Source of the DNA: AC-49 sp963766605
Lineage (GTDB): Bacteria; Actinomycetota; Thermoleophilia; Solirubrobacterales; Solirubrobacteraceae
Length of the DNA: 64,000 nucleotides
Assembly (NCBI GenBank): GCA_963766605.1
Contig: CAVYAT010000003.1
Coordinates: forward strand, 186,001-250,000
Direction: 5' to 3'
Below the pieces are notes generated by a model that saw nothing but the letters and a program-made list of their open reading frames with translations, was not told where the DNA came from and searched no databases. Positions within the stretch are counted from its first letter, which is position 1; every line of letters starts with the position of its first letter. Shown here piece by piece: positions 15,275-23,099 of this stretch. Position numbers and translations under genes: made by a program.

Positions 15275-17041
15275 GTGGAGCCCCAATCCCCCCGCAGGTC
15301 AGCCGGTTCCGCGAAGGCGGCCCGCACGCGCCGCAGGCGCCGGCGATACGCGGTGCTGGGCGTGTTCGGGCTCATCGCGTTCGCGGTCGGACTCGTGATC
15401 GGCTCCAACTACGTCGGCTCGGGCGAGAAGTCGGCGCGGCGCTTCGTCGCGGCCTGGAATCGCGGCAACTACCGCGCGATGTACGCCGAGCTGACGCCCG
15501 ACGCCGCGGCCGCGACCGGCGAAACCGCGTTCGAGAACGACTACCGAGCGGCGATGGCGACGGCGACGGCGACGGCAGTCACCGCCGGGCGCCCGAAGCG
15601 GCGCGGCGCCGACTTCGTCGTGCCGGTGGCCTACACGACGCGTGTCTTCGGCCCCGTGCACGGGACGATCACGCTGCCGATGGGCCACAGCGGTGACGGC
15701 AAGCAGATCGCCTGGCGTGCCGACCTTGTGTTCCCCGGACTGTCCCCCGGCTCCCATCTGCACTCGGTGATCCGGATGCCGGCCCGCGCGACGATCCTCG
15801 CTCGCGACGGCACGATCCTGGCCAAGGGCGACAGCCGCGGCTCAAACGTGCCCGACGTCGCCGGGCAGGTCGTCGGCGACCTCGGGGGGATCCCAGCCGC
15901 GCAACTCGCCGCCTACGAGGAGCGCGGCATCCCGGCCGACACCAAGATCGGCGCGAGCGGCCTGGAGCGGATCTTCGATCGCCAGCTGCTCGGCCGGCCC
16001 GGCGGGACGCTGCTCGCCGGCAGGACGGTGCTCGCCCACACCAACGCGCATCAGGGACACGCGGTGCATACGACGGTCTCGATCCCGCTCGAGCGCGCGG
16101 CGACCGCGGCGCTGGGCAACCGGCTCGGTGGCGTCGTCGCGATCCGCCCGAAGACCGGCGAGGTCCTCGCGTTCGCCGGGATCGCGTTCTCGGGCCTGCA
16201 GCCGCCGGGATCGACCTTCAAGATCATCACGACAACAGCGGCCCTCCAGGCCCACGCCGCCAAGCCGTCGACCGTCTTCCCGTATGCGTCGTTTGCGACG
16301 CTCAGCGGCGTCAAGCTCAACAACGCCAACGGCGAGAACTGCGGTGGGACGCTGGCGCTCGCGTTCGCGACGTCGTGCAACTCGGTGTTCGCTCCGCTCG
16401 GCGCCAAGCTCGGCGCGCAGAAGCTCGTGTCGATGGCCGAGCGCTTCGGCTTCAACACGCCGCCCGGCATCGCCGCGGCCGCCGAGAGCACCCTGCCCGA
16501 CGCGGGTGACATCGGCGACGACCTCGCCGTCGGCTCGTCGGCGATCGGCCAGGGCAAGGTCCAGGCCACGACACTGCAGATGGGGCTCGTGGCAGCGACG
16601 ATCGCAATGAAGGGCAAACGCCCGCGGCCGACGCTGCTGTGGCACGCCCACCCCCAGCCGGCGCCGACGACGCAGGTCACGACGGCGCACATCGCCCGCA
16701 CGGTCAAGCAGCTGATGATCGGCGTCGTGCGCGAGGGAACCGGCACCCAGGCGGCGATTCCCGGCGTGACGGTCGCCGGCAAGACCGGGACCGCCGAGCT
16801 GCAGTCGACGCAGCCGTGCACGCCCGACCAGATCCCGCCGGGTCAGACGACGCCGGCCAACCCCGAGGACTGCGCCGTCAATACCAACGACCCGACCCTG
16901 ACCGACGCCTGGTTCACCGCGTTCGCCCCGGCGTCGACGCCGAAGATCGTGGTCTGCGTGATGCTTGTGCGCGACGGCGCGGGCGGCGACACGGCGGCGC
17001 CGGCCGCGCGCAGCGTCATCGAAGCCGGACTCTCCGACTAG
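15275..17041 (+). CDS. Class B penicillin-binding protein with MecA_N-like domain
   Basis: A 588-residue membrane-anchored transpeptidase. A basic cytosolic tail (SAKAARTRRRRRR) precedes one membrane helix at about 25-45. Next comes an NTF2-like MecA_N domain (50-165), a dimerisation region, and the transpeptidase domain. Catalytic motifs are present: SxxK in PPGSTFKIIT, SxN in ATSCNSVF and KTG in AGKTGTAEL. It crosslinks peptidoglycan at the outer membrane face. No glycosyltransferase domain is seen, which fits class B. The GTG start follows TAGACT. It is divergent from the MarP-like protease and its stop overlaps the convergent lipoprotein gene by 4 bp. Confidence 0.93.
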   Translation: MEPQSPRRSAGSAKAARTRRRRRRYAVLGVFGLIAFAVGLVIGSNYVGSGEKSARRFVAAWNRGNYRAMYAELTPDAAAATGETAFENDYRAAMATATATAVTAGRPKRRGADFVVPVAYTTRVFGPVHGTITLPMGHSGDGKQIAWRADLVFPGLSPGSHLHSVIRMPARATILARDGTILAKGDSRGSNVPDVAGQVVGDLGGIPAAQLAAYEERGIPADTKIGASGLERIFDRQLLGRPGGTLLAGRTVLAHTNAHQGHAVHTTVSIPLERAATAALGNRLGGVVAIRPKTGEVLAFAGIAFSGLQPPGSTFKIITTTAALQAHAAKPSTVFPYASFATLSGVKLNNANGENCGGTLALAFATSCNSVFAPLGAKLGAQKLVSMAERFGFNTPPGIAAAAESTLPDAGDIGDDLAVGSSAIGQGKVQATTLQMGLVAATIAMKGKRPRPTLLWHAHPQPAPTTQVTTAHIARTVKQLMIGVVREGTGTQAAIPGVTVAGKTGTAELQSTQPCTPDQIPPGQTTPANPEDCAVNTNDPTLTDAWFTAFAPASTPKIVVCVMLVRDGAGGDTAAPAARSVIEAGLSD

Positions 17042-17610
17042 ATGTCGAGATCGACGATCGCGCCCGAGCCCGTCTGGTGCGGACCGGGAGCGATGTGCAG
17101 CGACAGCGGCCGGTTGTCGAGCACCTCGACCGGCATCTTGAACAGCAGGAGCTCGCCGTTGATCGACGTCTGCGCTGCGAGCGCGTCCGGGTTCGGCAGC
17201 ACCTGGTGCGGCGGGACCTCGGCCGCGTAATAGGCGATCGGGTTGACCGACTGGTCGATCGGGATCGGATGGAACTTGTTGCCCAGGGTGTCGATGACCG
17301 TGAACTGCTGGGTCGCGCGCTGGTCGTGGTCCTTGGGGTTCTCGACGCGCAGGAAGACGCCGAACCAGGTCTGGTTGTTGCGCAGCGTGCGCTGTGCCTG
17401 CGGGACGCCGGCCAGGTACTGGCGGTCCTCGCGGTCGTACTCGTTGAGCTGGCGCGAGATCTGGATCTGGTAGGTCAGACCACCGGAGCGGACGTACACA
17501 CCCTCGGTCGGCCCGAAGTGGATGTCGGCCGGCGCCTTCTTGTTGCCGCACGCCGATACCGCGACCGCGGCGGCGGCGATGAGCAGGGCGGCGGAGAGGC
17601 GGCGGACCAT
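17038..17610 (-). CDS. Putative lipoprotein, DUF4352-like
   Basis: A 190-residue lipoprotein. The signal peptide MVRRLSAALLIAAAAV leads to a lipobox AVSAC; the Cys would be lipidated by Lgt, encoded at 24427. The mature part is beta-rich (TYQIQISRQLNEYD, FGVFLRVENP, FTVIDTLGNKFHPIP) and resembles immunoglobulin-like DUF4352 domains of extracytoplasmic proteins. The ATG at 17610 starts the signal peptide and leaves a 13 bp gap to the gene before it; an earlier in-frame start would overlap that gene. Function unknown. Confidence 0.75.
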   Translation of the reverse strand: MVRRLSAALLIAAAAVAVSACGNKKAPADIHFGPTEGVYVRSGGLTYQIQISRQLNEYDREDRQYLAGVPQAQRTLRNNQTWFGVFLRVENPKDHDQRATQQFTVIDTLGNKFHPIPIDQSVNPIAYYAAEVPPHQVLPNPDALAAQTSINGELLLFKMPVEVLDNRPLSLHIAPGPHQTGSGAIVDLDI

Positions 17611-17623
17611 GCGGGCGGGAATC

Positions 17624-18163
17624 CTAGACGTCGGCGCTGATACGCGACACATCGAACTGGTAGCCGCCGTCGACCTTGCGCCCGCCGCCCGAGACGGTGG
17701 GGCGCTTGCCGCGGTCCAGGTCCTCTTCGAGGATCGACTTCAGGCGACGCAGGCCCTTGGCCGACTTGCGCTTCAGCCACGACGTGCGGCCGAGCAGCCG
17801 ATCACTGGGCGTCTTGGTCACGTTCTGGAACGTGTAGGTGACCTGCGTGCCGCCGTGGACGGCGTCGAGCTCGTAGACCCCGAGCGTGCGGATGCGGTTG
17901 AACTTGCCGCCACGACCCTGCTCGACGAGCTTCCACGGCGCCTGCGCGTCCGTGATCGTCACGTCGCCCCACGGGAAGCGCGTCCGCGGCGCCTTGCTCC
18001 GAAACCGGGCGCCGGCGCCGACGCCGACCGGGTCCTCGCGCGTCAGGTGCCAGTCGACCAGGTAGTGGTCGGTGAACTCGGCGTGATTGGCGATGTCGAG
18101 CAGGTACGCGTAGACCTCCTCGCGGGGCTTGTCGATCGTCACGTCGACGCTGAACGCCTGCAC
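17624..18163 (-). CDS. SRPBCC (START-like) family protein
   Basis: A 179-residue START/polyketide-cyclase-like protein. It opens with the typical first strand and helix, VDVTIDKPREEVYAYLLDI, followed by GARFRSKAP, VTITDAQAPWKLVEQ and TQVTYTFQNV. The fold makes a deep pocket for a hydrophobic ligand; the ligand is unknown. A helical basic tail (SWLKRKSAKGLRRLKSILEE) follows the core. The start is a GTG 7 nt after TAGGGT, so the transcript should be leaderless and probably continues into the lipoprotein gene. Confidence 0.85.
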   Translation of the reverse strand: MQAFSVDVTIDKPREEVYAYLLDIANHAEFTDHYLVDWHLTREDPVGVGAGARFRSKAPRTRFPWGDVTITDAQAPWKLVEQGRGGKFNRIRTLGVYELDAVHGGTQVTYTFQNVTKTPSDRLLGRTSWLKRKSAKGLRRLKSILEEDLDRGKRPTVSGGGRKVDGGYQFDVSRISADV

Positions 18164-18184
18164 GCCCTGGACCCTACCGCGGGC

Positions 18185-18451
18185 TCAGCGCTTGCGGCAG
18201 TCGATCACGCGGACCGTCGTCCCGACCTCGGGATGCAGCACCGTGTGCGACGTCTCGGGCGCCGCGCGGTGGCGCGGCCGGCACAGCTCGCAGATGATCG
18301 TGTCGGGCGCGTAGCAGTGCACGCGCTCGCCGATCAGCGGCGTGCGGCCGCAGTCGCCGCAGACGTATCGCCCGGCGCCCATCCGACCGACGCTCTGGCG
18401 CAGCAGCTCGCGCTCGAGGTCGCTTTCCGACAGGGCGGCGGCGCGGGCCAT
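18185..18451 (-). CDS. Small zinc-ribbon protein
   Basis: An 88-residue protein of unknown function. An N-terminal helix LSESDLERELLRQSVGRMG is followed by two Cys pairs, CGDCGR and CELCRPRH, spaced like a treble-clef or zinc-ribbon site, with HCYAPDTIICEL between them. The ATG at 18451 is preferred over the open frame up to 18589, which has no zinc-protein character and would overlap the divergent gene. It is back to back with the zinc-ribbon/FHA gene and so may belong to the same system. Confidence 0.65.
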   Translation of the reverse strand: MARAAALSESDLERELLRQSVGRMGAGRYVCGDCGRTPLIGERVHCYAPDTIICELCRPRHRAAPETSHTVLHPEVGTTVRVIDCRKR

Positions 18452-18525
18452 AGACCCGGTGTTCGGCAGGTGACCACCCGGTTCCTGCGCATTGCAGGGG
18501 GTATGTGAATCGGGGTCTGTGCCGA

Positions 18526-18554
18526 TTGACACCAAGGCTATGATCGACAAGCGT
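18526..18554 (+). promoter_or_regulatory. Promoter TTGACA-N17-AAGCGT for the FHA gene
   Basis: A perfect -35 TTGACA at 18526-18531 and a weak -10 AAGCGT at 18549-18554 are 17 bp apart. Transcription would start near 18561, which is exactly the in-frame GTG proposed as the start of the FHA protein. Confidence 0.5.
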
Positions 18555-18560
18555 GGGAGC

Positions 18561-19127
18561 GTGGCGTTGGACTCTTTGACATCGGGCACGTTGGCTGGAA
18601 CCGGCTCGTTTCGTTGCGAGGGCTGCGGCTATGTCGTGACCCTCGAGGCCGCCGATGAGCTTCCGGGCTGCCCGAATTGCGGCGGCGACGAGTTCCTCCG
18701 CGCATCGCTGTTCTCTGGTGGGCGCTTCGCACGGCCAGGCTCGCTGCCGACCCCCGGGGCGCCGCAGGAGCGCGCCGACGCGATACGCCGGGCGCGGGCC
18801 CAGATCACCGAAGCGGGCGAGTACCTGGCCTACGAGGACGGTGCGTCGGTTCGCGTCGTCCCGCTGTCGCGCGAGTGGACGCGGATCGGGCGCAGCCTGG
18901 CCGCCGACGTGCGCTTCGACGACCCGACGGTGTCGCGCCGCCACGCGCTGATCGTGCGCCAGCACGACGGCGTGCGCGTGCTCGACGACCGCAGCCTCAA
19001 CGGCGTGTTCGTCAACGGCGAGCGCGTCGAGTGGCATGCGTTGCACGACGGCGACGAGATCGTCGTCGGGCGCTACCGGCTGCATTTCCTGCAGCGCGTT
19101 CCCAGCCCCACAACTGTCGGTACGTGA
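18561..19127 (+). CDS. Zinc-ribbon and FHA domain protein
   Basis: A 188-residue protein with an N-terminal zinc ribbon (FRCEGCGY and GCPNCGG) and a C-terminal FHA domain (about 95-185). FHA phosphothreonine-binding residues are visible: WTRIGRS, DDPTVSRRHALI, LNGVFVNGE and HDGDEIVVGRYRL. It should bind a phosphorylated partner, perhaps of a PknB-type kinase; none is in the window. The GTG at 18561 is chosen from the promoter position; an ATG at 18540 is the alternative. A ParA-like gene follows after 23 bp. Confidence 0.85.
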   Translation: MALDSLTSGTLAGTGSFRCEGCGYVVTLEAADELPGCPNCGGDEFLRASLFSGGRFARPGSLPTPGAPQERADAIRRARAQITEAGEYLAYEDGASVRVVPLSREWTRIGRSLAADVRFDDPTVSRRHALIVRQHDGVRVLDDRSLNGVFVNGERVEWHALHDGDEIVVGRYRLHFLQRVPSPTTVGT

Positions 19128-19150
19128 ACGGTCGCTAGTCTGGGCCGCCC

Positions 19151-19930
19151 ATGGCCCAGACGATCGCCGTCCTGTCGCAGAAGGGTGGAACCGGCAAGAC
19201 GACGGCGGTGCGGACGCTGACCGACGTGCTGCGCCGGGCCCGGCTGTCAGTGCTGGCGATCGACCTCGACCCCCAGGGCAACCTGTCGGACTACTTCGAC
19301 CTCGAGCCCGACGTCGAACCGACGATCGGCGATGTGCTCGTCGGACGGGCCGACGCAAGCGACGCGATCCACGACGACGTGATCCCGGCCAACCTGACGC
19401 TGGCCGAGTCCGAGCTCGTGCTGGCCGGCAAGATGGGCCGCGAGCTGACGCTGCGCCGCGCCCTGGCCGGGTTGGGCGACCGCTACGACATGATCCTCAT
19501 CGACTGCCCGCCGGCGCTCGGGCTGCTGACCGTCAACGCACTGGTGGCCGCCGACTGGGCGCTGCTGAGCGCCGAGGCCCAGTACTTCGCGCTCCAGGGC
19601 GTCGAGCAGGCGACCCAGGTCATCGAGCTCGCCCAGGGACTCAACCCCGACCTGCGCTGGATGGGCGTCGTGCTGAACATCGCCGACATGCGCACCACCC
19701 ACTCGCGCGAGGCCTTCGCGTCCCTGCACGAGGCGTACGGCCACCACGTGTTCTCGACCCCGATCCGCCAGTCGATCGCCTACGCCGAGTCGGCCGAGCG
19801 CGGCGTCTCGATCCTCGACCGCCGCACCGACCTCGGCGCCGACTACGTGCAGCTCGCGTCCGAGCTCCTCACGCGCCTGGGCGGCTTCGACGACGCGCGC
19901 CGCGCGGTCGCGGCGATGCTTCCCGGCTAG
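19151..19930 (+). CDS. Orphan ParA-like ATPase
   Basis: A 259-residue deviant-Walker ATPase of the ParA/Soj type. Motifs: KGGTGKTT (residues 11-18, with the signature lysine), the switch region IDLDPQGNLSDYF, and Walker B ILIDCPPALGLLTVNAL. Such proteins form ATP-dependent dimers on DNA or membrane and position chromosomes, plasmids or protein complexes. There is no ParB and no parS-like repeat nearby. The neighbour is an FHA protein, so a role in placing a protein complex is more likely than chromosome segregation; this is inference. TAGTCT lies 9 nt before the ATG. Confidence 0.9.
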   Translation: MAQTIAVLSQKGGTGKTTAVRTLTDVLRRARLSVLAIDLDPQGNLSDYFDLEPDVEPTIGDVLVGRADASDAIHDDVIPANLTLAESELVLAGKMGRELTLRRALAGLGDRYDMILIDCPPALGLLTVNALVAADWALLSAEAQYFALQGVEQATQVIELAQGLNPDLRWMGVVLNIADMRTTHSREAFASLHEAYGHHVFSTPIRQSIAYAESAERGVSILDRRTDLGADYVQLASELLTRLGGFDDARRAVAAMLPG

Positions 19931-19949
19931 CTGGAGGACCCGAGCACCG

Positions 19950-19989
19950 ACGTCCCGGAGTGCTGGCTATACGGGGTAGCGCGGGACGT
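19950..19989. terminator. Possible bidirectional terminator hairpin
   Basis: ACGTCCCG at 19950-19957 and CGGGACGT at 19982-19989 are perfect inverted arms with a 24 nt loop, in the 68 bp gap between the convergent parA-like and thrB genes. There is no clear T-run, and the loop is long, so termination is a guess from position. Confidence 0.35.
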
Positions 19990-19998
19990 TCGCCGCTG

Positions 19999-20850
19999 TC
20001 AGAGCTCGCCGGCGACCGAGCCCAGCGGCTCGAACGCGGCGACGACGACATCGGCCCAGTCGCCGGTCCGCGTGCACACGTCGTGGACGACCGACTCGGT
20101 CGTGCCGCCGGTGGTCCACAACACGACCGTCGGGCCGGCGCCGGACATCGTGGCACCGAGCGCGCCGAGCTCCACCGCGCCCGCCACGAGCTCCATCGAC
20201 CGCGGGTAGAGGTGGGCGCGGGCGGGCTGGTGGAGGCGATCGGCGAGGCCGCGGGCCACGAGGTCGAGGTCGCCGCGGACGAGGCCGGCGACCAGCAGCG
20301 CCGCGTGGCCGACGTTGAAGACCGCGTCGGCGAGTGGGACCGTGGTCGGCAGCACCTCGCGTGCCTCGCGCGTGCGCAGCGACTCCCTGGGCACGACGAG
20401 CACCGCTTCGAGGCGGTCGGGCATCTCGATGCGCGTCGCCACTGCGTCGGCGCACACGACGAAGCCGCCGAGCAGCGACGCGGCGACGTTGTCGGGATGG
20501 CCCTCGAGCTCCGTCGCGAGCGCCAGCAGATCGGCGCCGCCGCCGACGAGGTAGTCGGCGGCGACGAGCCCGCCGACGTACGCCGCGGCGCTCGTGCCCA
20601 GGCCGCCGGACATCGGGATCTCGGAGCGGATCGTGAACGTGAACTCGTCGGGCGCGATCAGCGCCGAGAAGCCCCGCACGACCAGGTTGCGGCGGTCGGT
20701 CGCGATCGGCAGGTCGGTGTTGATGGCAAACGACCCCGTTCGCTGCACCTCGAGCTCCAGGTGCAGCGACAGCGCCGCCGCGAACGTGTCGAAGCCCGGG
20801 CCGAGATTGGCCGTGCTGCCGGGCACGCGAACGCGGCACGAGTCGAGCAT
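19999..20850 (-). CDS. thrB: Homoserine kinase
   Basis: A 283-residue GHMP-family kinase that makes O-phosphohomoserine from homoserine and ATP. GHMP motif 1 is VPGSTANLGPGFDTF near residue 10, the ATP-binding motif 2 is IPMSGGLGTSAAAYVGG near residue 80, and motif 3 is GATMSGAGPTVV near the end. Length is typical. The start codon follows the thrC stop directly (TAGATG), so it is the last gene of the lgt-lysA-hom-thrC-thrB run. Confidence 0.96.
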   Translation of the reverse strand: MLDSCRVRVPGSTANLGPGFDTFAAALSLHLELEVQRTGSFAINTDLPIATDRRNLVVRGFSALIAPDEFTFTIRSEIPMSGGLGTSAAAYVGGLVAADYLVGGGADLLALATELEGHPDNVAASLLGGFVVCADAVATRIEMPDRLEAVLVVPRESLRTREAREVLPTTVPLADAVFNVGHAALLVAGLVRGDLDLVARGLADRLHQPARAHLYPRSMELVAGAVELGALGATMSGAGPTVVLWTTGGTTESVVHDVCTRTGDWADVVVAAFEPLGSVAGEL

Positions 20851-21864
20851 CTAGTCGAGCACCGCGTGCTCCACCGCGGTCATCTCGGGCTCGCACGGCA
20901 CCACGCCGACGGCCTGATCGAGCGCGACCTGCGGGTCCTTGAGCCCGTGCCCGGTCAGCACGCAGACGACGCGCCGCGCGCCGCCGGCGCCGTGGGCCAG
21001 CAACCCCGCGACCGACGCCGCGCTCGCCGGCTCGCAGAAGATCCCCTCGCGCGAGGCGAGCAGCCGGTAGGCGTCGAGGATCTGCTCGTCGGAGACCGCC
21101 TCGAACCCGCCGCGCGAATCGCGCATCGCGGTCGTCGCCTCCTCCCAGCGCGCCGGATTGCCGATGCGGATCGCGCTGGCCACGGTCTCGGGGTTCTCGA
21201 CCCGATGGCCGAGCACGAGCGGCGCGGCGCCGGCCGCCTGGAAGCCGTACATCCGCGGCGCCGAGTCGGCTTCGCAAAAGCCCTTCCAGTAGGCGGTGAT
21301 GTTGCCCGCGTTGCCGACCGGGATGCACAGCGCGTCGAGATCGGCGCCGAGTTCCTCGACGATCTCGAATGCGGCCGTCTTCTGGCCCTCGAGCCGGAAC
21401 GGGTTGACGCTGTTGACGAGCGCGATCGGGTGGCGCTGGCACAGCTCGCGCACCAGCGCCAGCGCCTGGTCGAAGTTGCCGCGCAGGGCGATCACGCGCG
21501 CGCCGTGCATCAGCGCCTGGGCGAGCTTGCCCGTGGCGATCTTGCCCTCGGGGACGATCACGGCGCCACGCAGCCCGGCCCGCGCCGCGTAGGCGGCGGC
21601 GCTGGCCGCGGTGTTGCCGGTCGACGCGCAGATGACCGCCTGGGCGCCCTCGCGCACCGCGGCGCTCACCGCGCACGTCATGCCGCGGTCCTTGAACGAG
21701 CCCGTCGGGTTCGCGCCTTCGATCTTCAGCCATACCTCGCAGCCCAGGCGATCCGACAGGTACGGCGCGGCGACGAGCGGCGTCGAGCCCTCGCCGAGCG
21801 TGACGATCGGGTCGCCGTCGTCGAACGGCAGGCGGTCGCGAAAGCGCTCGATCAGGCCGGGCAT
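20851..21864 (-). CDS. thrC: Threonine synthase
   Basis: A 337-residue PLP enzyme that turns O-phosphohomoserine into threonine. The PLP lysine is in NPTGSFKDRGM near residue 60. STGNTAASAAAYAA binds the phosphate of the cofactor region, and IPVGNAGNITAYWKGF is the glycine loop. Length matches the short bacterial form. It lies 14 bp after hom and abuts thrB. Confidence 0.95.
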   Translation of the reverse strand: MPGLIERFRDRLPFDDGDPIVTLGEGSTPLVAAPYLSDRLGCEVWLKIEGANPTGSFKDRGMTCAVSAAVREGAQAVICASTGNTAASAAAYAARAGLRGAVIVPEGKIATGKLAQALMHGARVIALRGNFDQALALVRELCQRHPIALVNSVNPFRLEGQKTAAFEIVEELGADLDALCIPVGNAGNITAYWKGFCEADSAPRMYGFQAAGAAPLVLGHRVENPETVASAIRIGNPARWEEATTAMRDSRGGFEAVSDEQILDAYRLLASREGIFCEPASAASVAGLLAHGAGGARRVVCVLTGHGLKDPQVALDQAVGVVPCEPEMTAVEHAVLD

Positions 21865-21878
21865 CAGGGCACGAGTCC

Positions 21879-23099
21879 TTAGAACTCCTCTTCGATGACC
21901 CGGATGGCACGCGGGCGCGAGCGCATGAAATCGAGATGCCCGATCAGGCCCACGGCGGCGAAGAAGCGCGACTCGAGGATCGGGTGCACGACCATGACCA
22001 GCCGCGCGTTCTCGCCCAGCCCGCGCTGGACGACCGACTTGACCGACGCGCCCTGTAGCCCGAGCCGCTCGGCGATCTGGCCCAGCACGCCCGGCCGGTC
22101 GGCGACTTCGAGGTGCAGGTAGAACGCCGACGTGACGTCCTTGATGATCGGTATGCGCTCCACGATCGTGGGCAGCGACGGTGGCGGGATCATCGCGCTG
22201 ACGACGTCGCCGAGCACCGCGCTCGCGGTCTGCGAGCCGCCCGCGCCAGGACCCGACAGGGTGACCTCGGTGATGTCGGCCGACTCGATCGTCACCGCGT
22301 TGAACGGCCCGTTGACGCTGGCCAGCGGGTGCGAGCCGTACAGGAACACCGGGTGCACGCGGACGCTGATCCCGTCGCCCGAGCGCTCGGCCGTGCCGAT
22401 CAGCTTGAGGCTCAGCCCCAGCTCGTGGGCGTACTCGAGGTCGTGGGCGGTCAGCTCCTCTATGCCCTCGTAGTGGACGTCGTCGAGCGTCACCTGCGCC
22501 CCGAAGGCCAGCCGCGCGAGGATCGCCATCTTGGCCGCCGCGTCCCTGCCATTGACGTCGTCGGACGGATCGGCCTCCGCGTAGCCGAGCCGCTGCGCGT
22601 CGGCCAGCGCCTCGGCGTAGGAGATCCCGCGCGAGGCCATCTCGCTGAGGATGTAGTTGGTCGTCCCGTTGACGATCCCGTGGATGCGGTCGATGTGGGC
22701 GCCGGCCAGCGACTCGGCCAAAACGCGGATCACCGGAACGACGCCGGCCACCGCCGCCTCGAAGCGCAGCTGCACGCTGTGCTGTACGGCCGCCGCCGAC
22801 AGCTCGTCGCCGTGCTGGCTCAGCAGCTGCTTGTTGGCGGTCACGACGTGCGTCCCGGCCGCGATCGCCCGCAGGACATAGTCGCGCGCCGGGTCAAGGC
22901 CGCCGATCAGCTCGACGATCAGGTCGCTGCGCGCGAGGATGTCGTCGAAGTCGCCCTGCGAGCGGGTCAGCACGCCGGTGATCTCGGGGCGCAGGCCGGT
23001 CGTCGCCGCGACGGCGTCGGCGCGCTGGCCGAGCAGCGTCTCGAACGCCGCGCCGACGGTGCCGTGGCCGAGGAGGCCGATGCGAAAGGGCTCAGACAT
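21879..23099 (-). CDS. hom: Homoserine dehydrogenase with ACT domain
   Basis: A 406-residue NAD(P)-dependent enzyme reducing aspartate semialdehyde to homoserine. The Rossmann motif GLLGHGTVGAAF is at residue 8, VVTANKQLLS and GIVNGTTNYILSEM mark the active-site region, and DPSDDVNGRDAAAKM the hinge. A C-terminal ACT domain (ADRPGVLGQIAERLG) suggests threonine feedback control. The frame is open to 23219, but family sequence begins at the ATG at 23099, which overlaps the end of lysA by 8 bp. Confidence 0.95.
   Translation of the reverse strand: MSEPFRIGLLGHGTVGAAFETLLGQRADAVAATTGLRPEITGVLTRSQGDFDDILARSDLIVELIGGLDPARDYVLRAIAAGTHVVTANKQLLSQHGDELSAAAVQHSVQLRFEAAVAGVVPVIRVLAESLAGAHIDRIHGIVNGTTNYILSEMASRGISYAEALADAQRLGYAEADPSDDVNGRDAAAKMAILARLAFGAQVTLDDVHYEGIEELTAHDLEYAHELGLSLKLIGTAERSGDGISVRVHPVFLYGSHPLASVNGPFNAVTIESADITEVTLSGPGAGGSQTASAVLGDVVSAMIPPPSLPTIVERIPIIKDVTSAFYLHLEVADRPGVLGQIAERLGLQGASVKSVVQRGLGENARLVMVVHPILESRFFAAVGLIGHLDFMRSRPRAIRVIEEEF

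Noticed and set aside
15550..15580. Short GCGACG tandem repeat in the PBP gene
   Set aside because: It encodes an Ala/Thr run inside the MecA_N-like domain and keeps the frame; no sign of a mobile or regulatory repeat.
19036..21882. Open frame of 948 codons on the plus strand
   Set aside because: It is a frame-shifted shadow of parA and then the antisense of thrB and thrC; Arg/Ala-rich with no domains.
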